Below are positions 61,538 through 64,000 of a stretch of DNA of 64,000 bases, piece after piece; within the stretch, counting starts at the first letter, position 1; every line of letters starts with the position of its first letter. A program made the position numbers and the translations under genes. The DNA comes from Sepioteuthis lessoniana. Lineage: Eukaryota; Mollusca; Cephalopoda; Myopsida; Loliginidae. The notes under the pieces are model-generated. The model ran no database searches. It had not been told where the DNA came from and was given only the letters and a program-made list of their open reading frames with translations. The stretch lies in assembly GCA_963585895.1 (NCBI GenBank), contig OY757917.1, positions 104,133,346 to 104,197,345 of the forward strand. Reading direction: 5' to 3'.

Positions 61538-61905
61538 GTAGATGGGGCTTAGAATAGGCTGAGAGTATCCCCTAAAATGGTGTCCTTGGTATGACATTAA
61601 ACTGCATCAATAGTGATGTTCCAGTTTTAGAGATCTAGGGAGTGCAGAATAGACTGTCGTTGCTATTACTCCCAGGTCCACTCTGACTTGGAGAGGTAGT
61701 ACCTGTTAGGCTCAAATTTATGGGCCAAAATAAATCAGCTTTAGAATTGCTTATTTCTGATTCGACCATGTGAAAAAAAAAAGTCTTTAGAAAGAAGTAC
61801 GGGAAAATATAAATATGAACGTAGAATGGACGCGATTCCTTAACATCTTTGCGTGAAATAACCCTGTACGTGTTGAGTTACTGTTAAAATCGACCATTCA
61901 ATCAA
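61538..61905 (-). repeat. module D with a variant tail
   Basis: Antisense D (61538-61727), then 'gcgattccttaacatctttgcg' and 'taaccctgtacgtgttgag' as at 37400-37560. Its tail differs from the SINE-B-like tail of other composites. Confidence 0.5.
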
Positions 61906-62507
61906 GAGAGATATATAGAGATAGATAGACAGACAGAGATAAAGAGGGATAGATACGAAGTGTTATTAAAGACTATCGAGAATGAAGCTCTATGTTTGGC
62001 ACAAGACAATGGTGGTTGATTACGTTGAGACAATCAAACATATTATTATAAATGAATCTTGTGGTCTTCCTGAAAACTGTTCCATGGTTAGTATCCAAAA
62101 ATATCTGGAGAACAACTTATAAAATTTACCTTTGTTGGGTTAAAAGAACAACGTATTAGAACACTCTATAACGAACTAACTCATTTCGTAAATGAATTAG
62201 TTTAAAAGACAACTTTGCCGATAATCAGACGACGCCAAACAACGAATGATATTTATTTAATAATGGAGCTTAGCTGAAGCCTTATATGTATGGACTGACA
62301 CATATTCATATATTTTGTCACAGAATTTCAATTCTGTCGAGTGTGAATAATTCTGTATTACACCCATTTTGTCTTTATAATCTTACACTACGATTAATAA
62401 AATCATGGCATATATTTTAGAAAAATAACTTGTAAAATATTGTCTGGTTGGTATTATAATGAGTGATACTATTTATATGTGTTTTAATGAAGGGGGTGCC
62501 TCAATAG
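61906..62507. other. no recognisable element
   Basis: GATA-rich start (61905-61955), then AT-rich. Confidence 0.35.
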
Positions 62508-63160
62508 CAATGTGACTGCTAATATTGGGTCTCTCAATATACATGAGACCCATGTGACTGCTAATATTGGGTGTCTCAATATACATGGGACCCATGTGAC
62601 TGCTAATAACTATATTACTAATAATGTTGTGTTCTTTTTTGTTTCAGATTTGTAAATATTATATTATAACAACTATTAATAGTCAATCAGAATGCATTGG
62701 ACAAGAGAAGAAAAAATATTTTGCGTCACTTCTTATTTGGAGACAAAATTATTCAAAACTGCACAAGCAAAATTTCGCTTAAGTTTAACTTAATATTTAT
62801 CTCCAGAAAAGCCTAATTCATCGTTCAGTACACAAATATCAAGCCACAGGGTCAGTAAACAAGCTCAACAAGAAGGCAGAAAATTTCAAATCAGGTGGGA
62901 TATTGACTGCAAGATATCCTGACGATGTGGATAGAGTGAGATTCTACCTGAAGGTGTACGAAAAAATACCTCCAAAGACGATCCCAAGAACTTGGTCTTT
63001 CACGTGTACTGTTAGATAAAGTCATTCAAGTCTGCCTTTGTCAAATGCTTTGACTTTTCTAAAGTGATATGATTGCTTTTTAAGATTTAGATGAAAACTG
63101 ACTTGATCTAATATGAATTTTTATATTAATGGGTATCATCTATTTTGAGACACACGGTAT
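62508..63160 (+). mobile_element. Tc1/mariner derivative, core deleted, 5' end duplicated
   Basis: The 5' terminal segment appears twice, 42 bp apart (two copies of 'tgactgctaatattggg' plus 'gtctcaatatacatg', then a third partial). 3' end 63130-63160 'ctattttgagacacacggtata' is the inverted match. The N-terminal reading from 62691 is MHWTREEKIFCVTSYLETK, FKTAQAKFRL, VHKYQATGSVNKLNKKAEN, a helix-turn-helix of the DUF4817 type found on Tc1/mariner-like transposases. After an RTWSFTCTV-like segment it goes straight to the 3' end; no catalytic domain. Confidence 0.7.
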
Positions 63161-63215
63161 ATATCTATATATCTATATATGTATGTGTATGTGTGTGTGT
63201 GTGTATGTGTGTAAA
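63155..63215. repeat. (TA)/(TG) microsatellite
   Basis: Mixed TA and TG dinucleotide run at the 3' edge of the transposon. Confidence 0.85.
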
Positions 63216-63823
63216 AAAATTAGGATTATGATTAAAATTTAATAATAAAAGTGTCTTTAATCCGTAAAATTTTCACGATACACGAAAATGCTGAGCAACC
63301 ATGTAATATATTTCAAGTGTAAAATATAACCTCAAATGTGTTGAATACTCGTCCTCATGCGAATCGAAGTCGTGAAACAATGAGTCGTGAGCTTTCATTC
63401 TATTTTTTATATATTTTTTACGTTTCATATATATATATATATATATACGCACACAATGAACCTGGATTGACCAACAGTCGATGGAGTAAAGAAAAAGTTG
63501 CGGGCACAGCAGTCAATAAAGAAGGCTATGCCGAGTTTTCTTGGTCATTTCCTGACCCACGATTATTTATAATCTTAATTTGCAGCTGTAAATAGGACGT
63601 GCTATATCCAAATTATTAAACAAAATTCACCTTATTTATTGAATTACCCTCGTGTATATATATATATATATATATAGTAATGGCTAATATCATGTGTATC
63701 TGTTTTTTATACCTTATTTGATGTACTTTTTACAGATCGGAAACAAATTTGTTAGTGGGTTTAAATGATTATAAAAATTTACTTGATTTGCACTCCAAAA
63801 CGTAACTATGTGCCATACCTTTG
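63216..63823. other. no gene; two (TA)n tracts
   Basis: (TA)n at 63428-63447 and 63655-63677. AT-rich otherwise. Confidence 0.4.
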
Positions 63824-64000
63824 TTAATGGCATATTAACCTTTTTGGGTTATTTAATGCCAAATCAAATCACAGAACAGTAGCAGTATAATTTAATCAAT
63901 AGCTCAAAGGATAACGGGTTTCATGCCTTTCCCAAGAGTTTTCGTCCGAAAGTGAACGTACTAGCACGACTAGAGTTCGAACAAACTTACTACGATTCTA
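63824..64000 (-). repeat. SINE-B, cut by the window end
   Basis: Antisense: tail 'aatggcatattaacc' plus 'ttttgggttatttaatgcc', body 'gggtttcatgcctttcccaagag', B box complement 'ctagagttcgaac'. The tRNA head lies beyond the window. Confidence 0.7.

Noticed and set aside
1-64000. CRISPR array, operon or phage region
   Set aside because: No regularly spaced repeats with unique spacers, no dense coding, no ribosome-binding sites; all evidence is eukaryotic.

Overview
This 64 kb window looks like intergenic or intronic DNA from a large, AT-rich, repeat-dominated animal genome. The mix of tRNA-derived SINEs, an RTE-like LINE with an (ATG)n tail, LINE tails ending in (AAT)n, mariner remnants and abundant (TA)n/(CA)n microsatellites resembles cephalopod (octopus-like) genomes. 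That placement is inference from remembered families, not a database result. I found no host protein-coding gene, rRNA, functional tRNA, CRISPR array or bacterial feature. Almost everything recognisable is a mobile element or its debris.

Labels used below are mine. SINE-A, -B, -C and -E are four tRNA-headed short repeats. 'Module D' is a ~200 bp dispersed repeat, often joined to a minisatellite and a SINE-B-like tail. L-RTE is an RTE-like LINE ending in (ATG)n. L-AAT is a LINE C-terminal region with a C-x2-C-x8-H-x4-C motif, ending in (AAT)n. mar-TEL is a non-autonomous DD34D mariner with a GGGTTA tract at its internal deletion.

Layout. 1-545: GC-rich repeats. 756-2363: a 184 bp-period duplication, SINE pieces and divergent module D. 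3557-6752: minisatellite, SINE-A, mar-TEL, and an old full-length mariner. 6946-10670: a ~2 kb pyrimidine-rich tract split by five insertions. 11382-13955: mariner end, degenerate L-RTE, mar-TEL. 14076-19526: LTR-like repeats, SINEs, module D and a solo LTR. 19557-24498: L-RTE copies, including the one long intact ORF (555 codons, reverse transcriptase), plus a mariner remnant and a truncated mar-TEL. 24666-26890: the quietest stretch. 26895-45215: many L-AAT fragments, nearly all on the + strand, with SINE-A/-C, a second LINE tail broken by a module D insertion, and an LTR nested in L-AAT. 45216-51812: SINEs, L-RTE, a further LTR, antisense L-AAT. 51902-56540: mar-TEL inside (TA)n, a long-TIR element, an inverted SINE-C pair, and a deleted DD37D mariner. 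57021-64000: a young L-RTE 3' fragment, module D, SINEs, a compact hairpin, a deleted Tc1/mariner with an HTH end, and SINE-B running off the window.

How the parts fit: LINEs supply reverse transcriptase; SINEs and module D share tails with one another, suggesting common mobilisation; several DNA transposons survive only as internally deleted derivatives lacking the first catalytic Asp, so they would need a transposase made elsewhere. The best candidates for something unusual are the mar-TEL family with its telomere-like junction, the apparent insertion of L-AAT into its own (AAT)n tails, the long-TIR element at 52880-53742, and the hairpin at 61282-61364.
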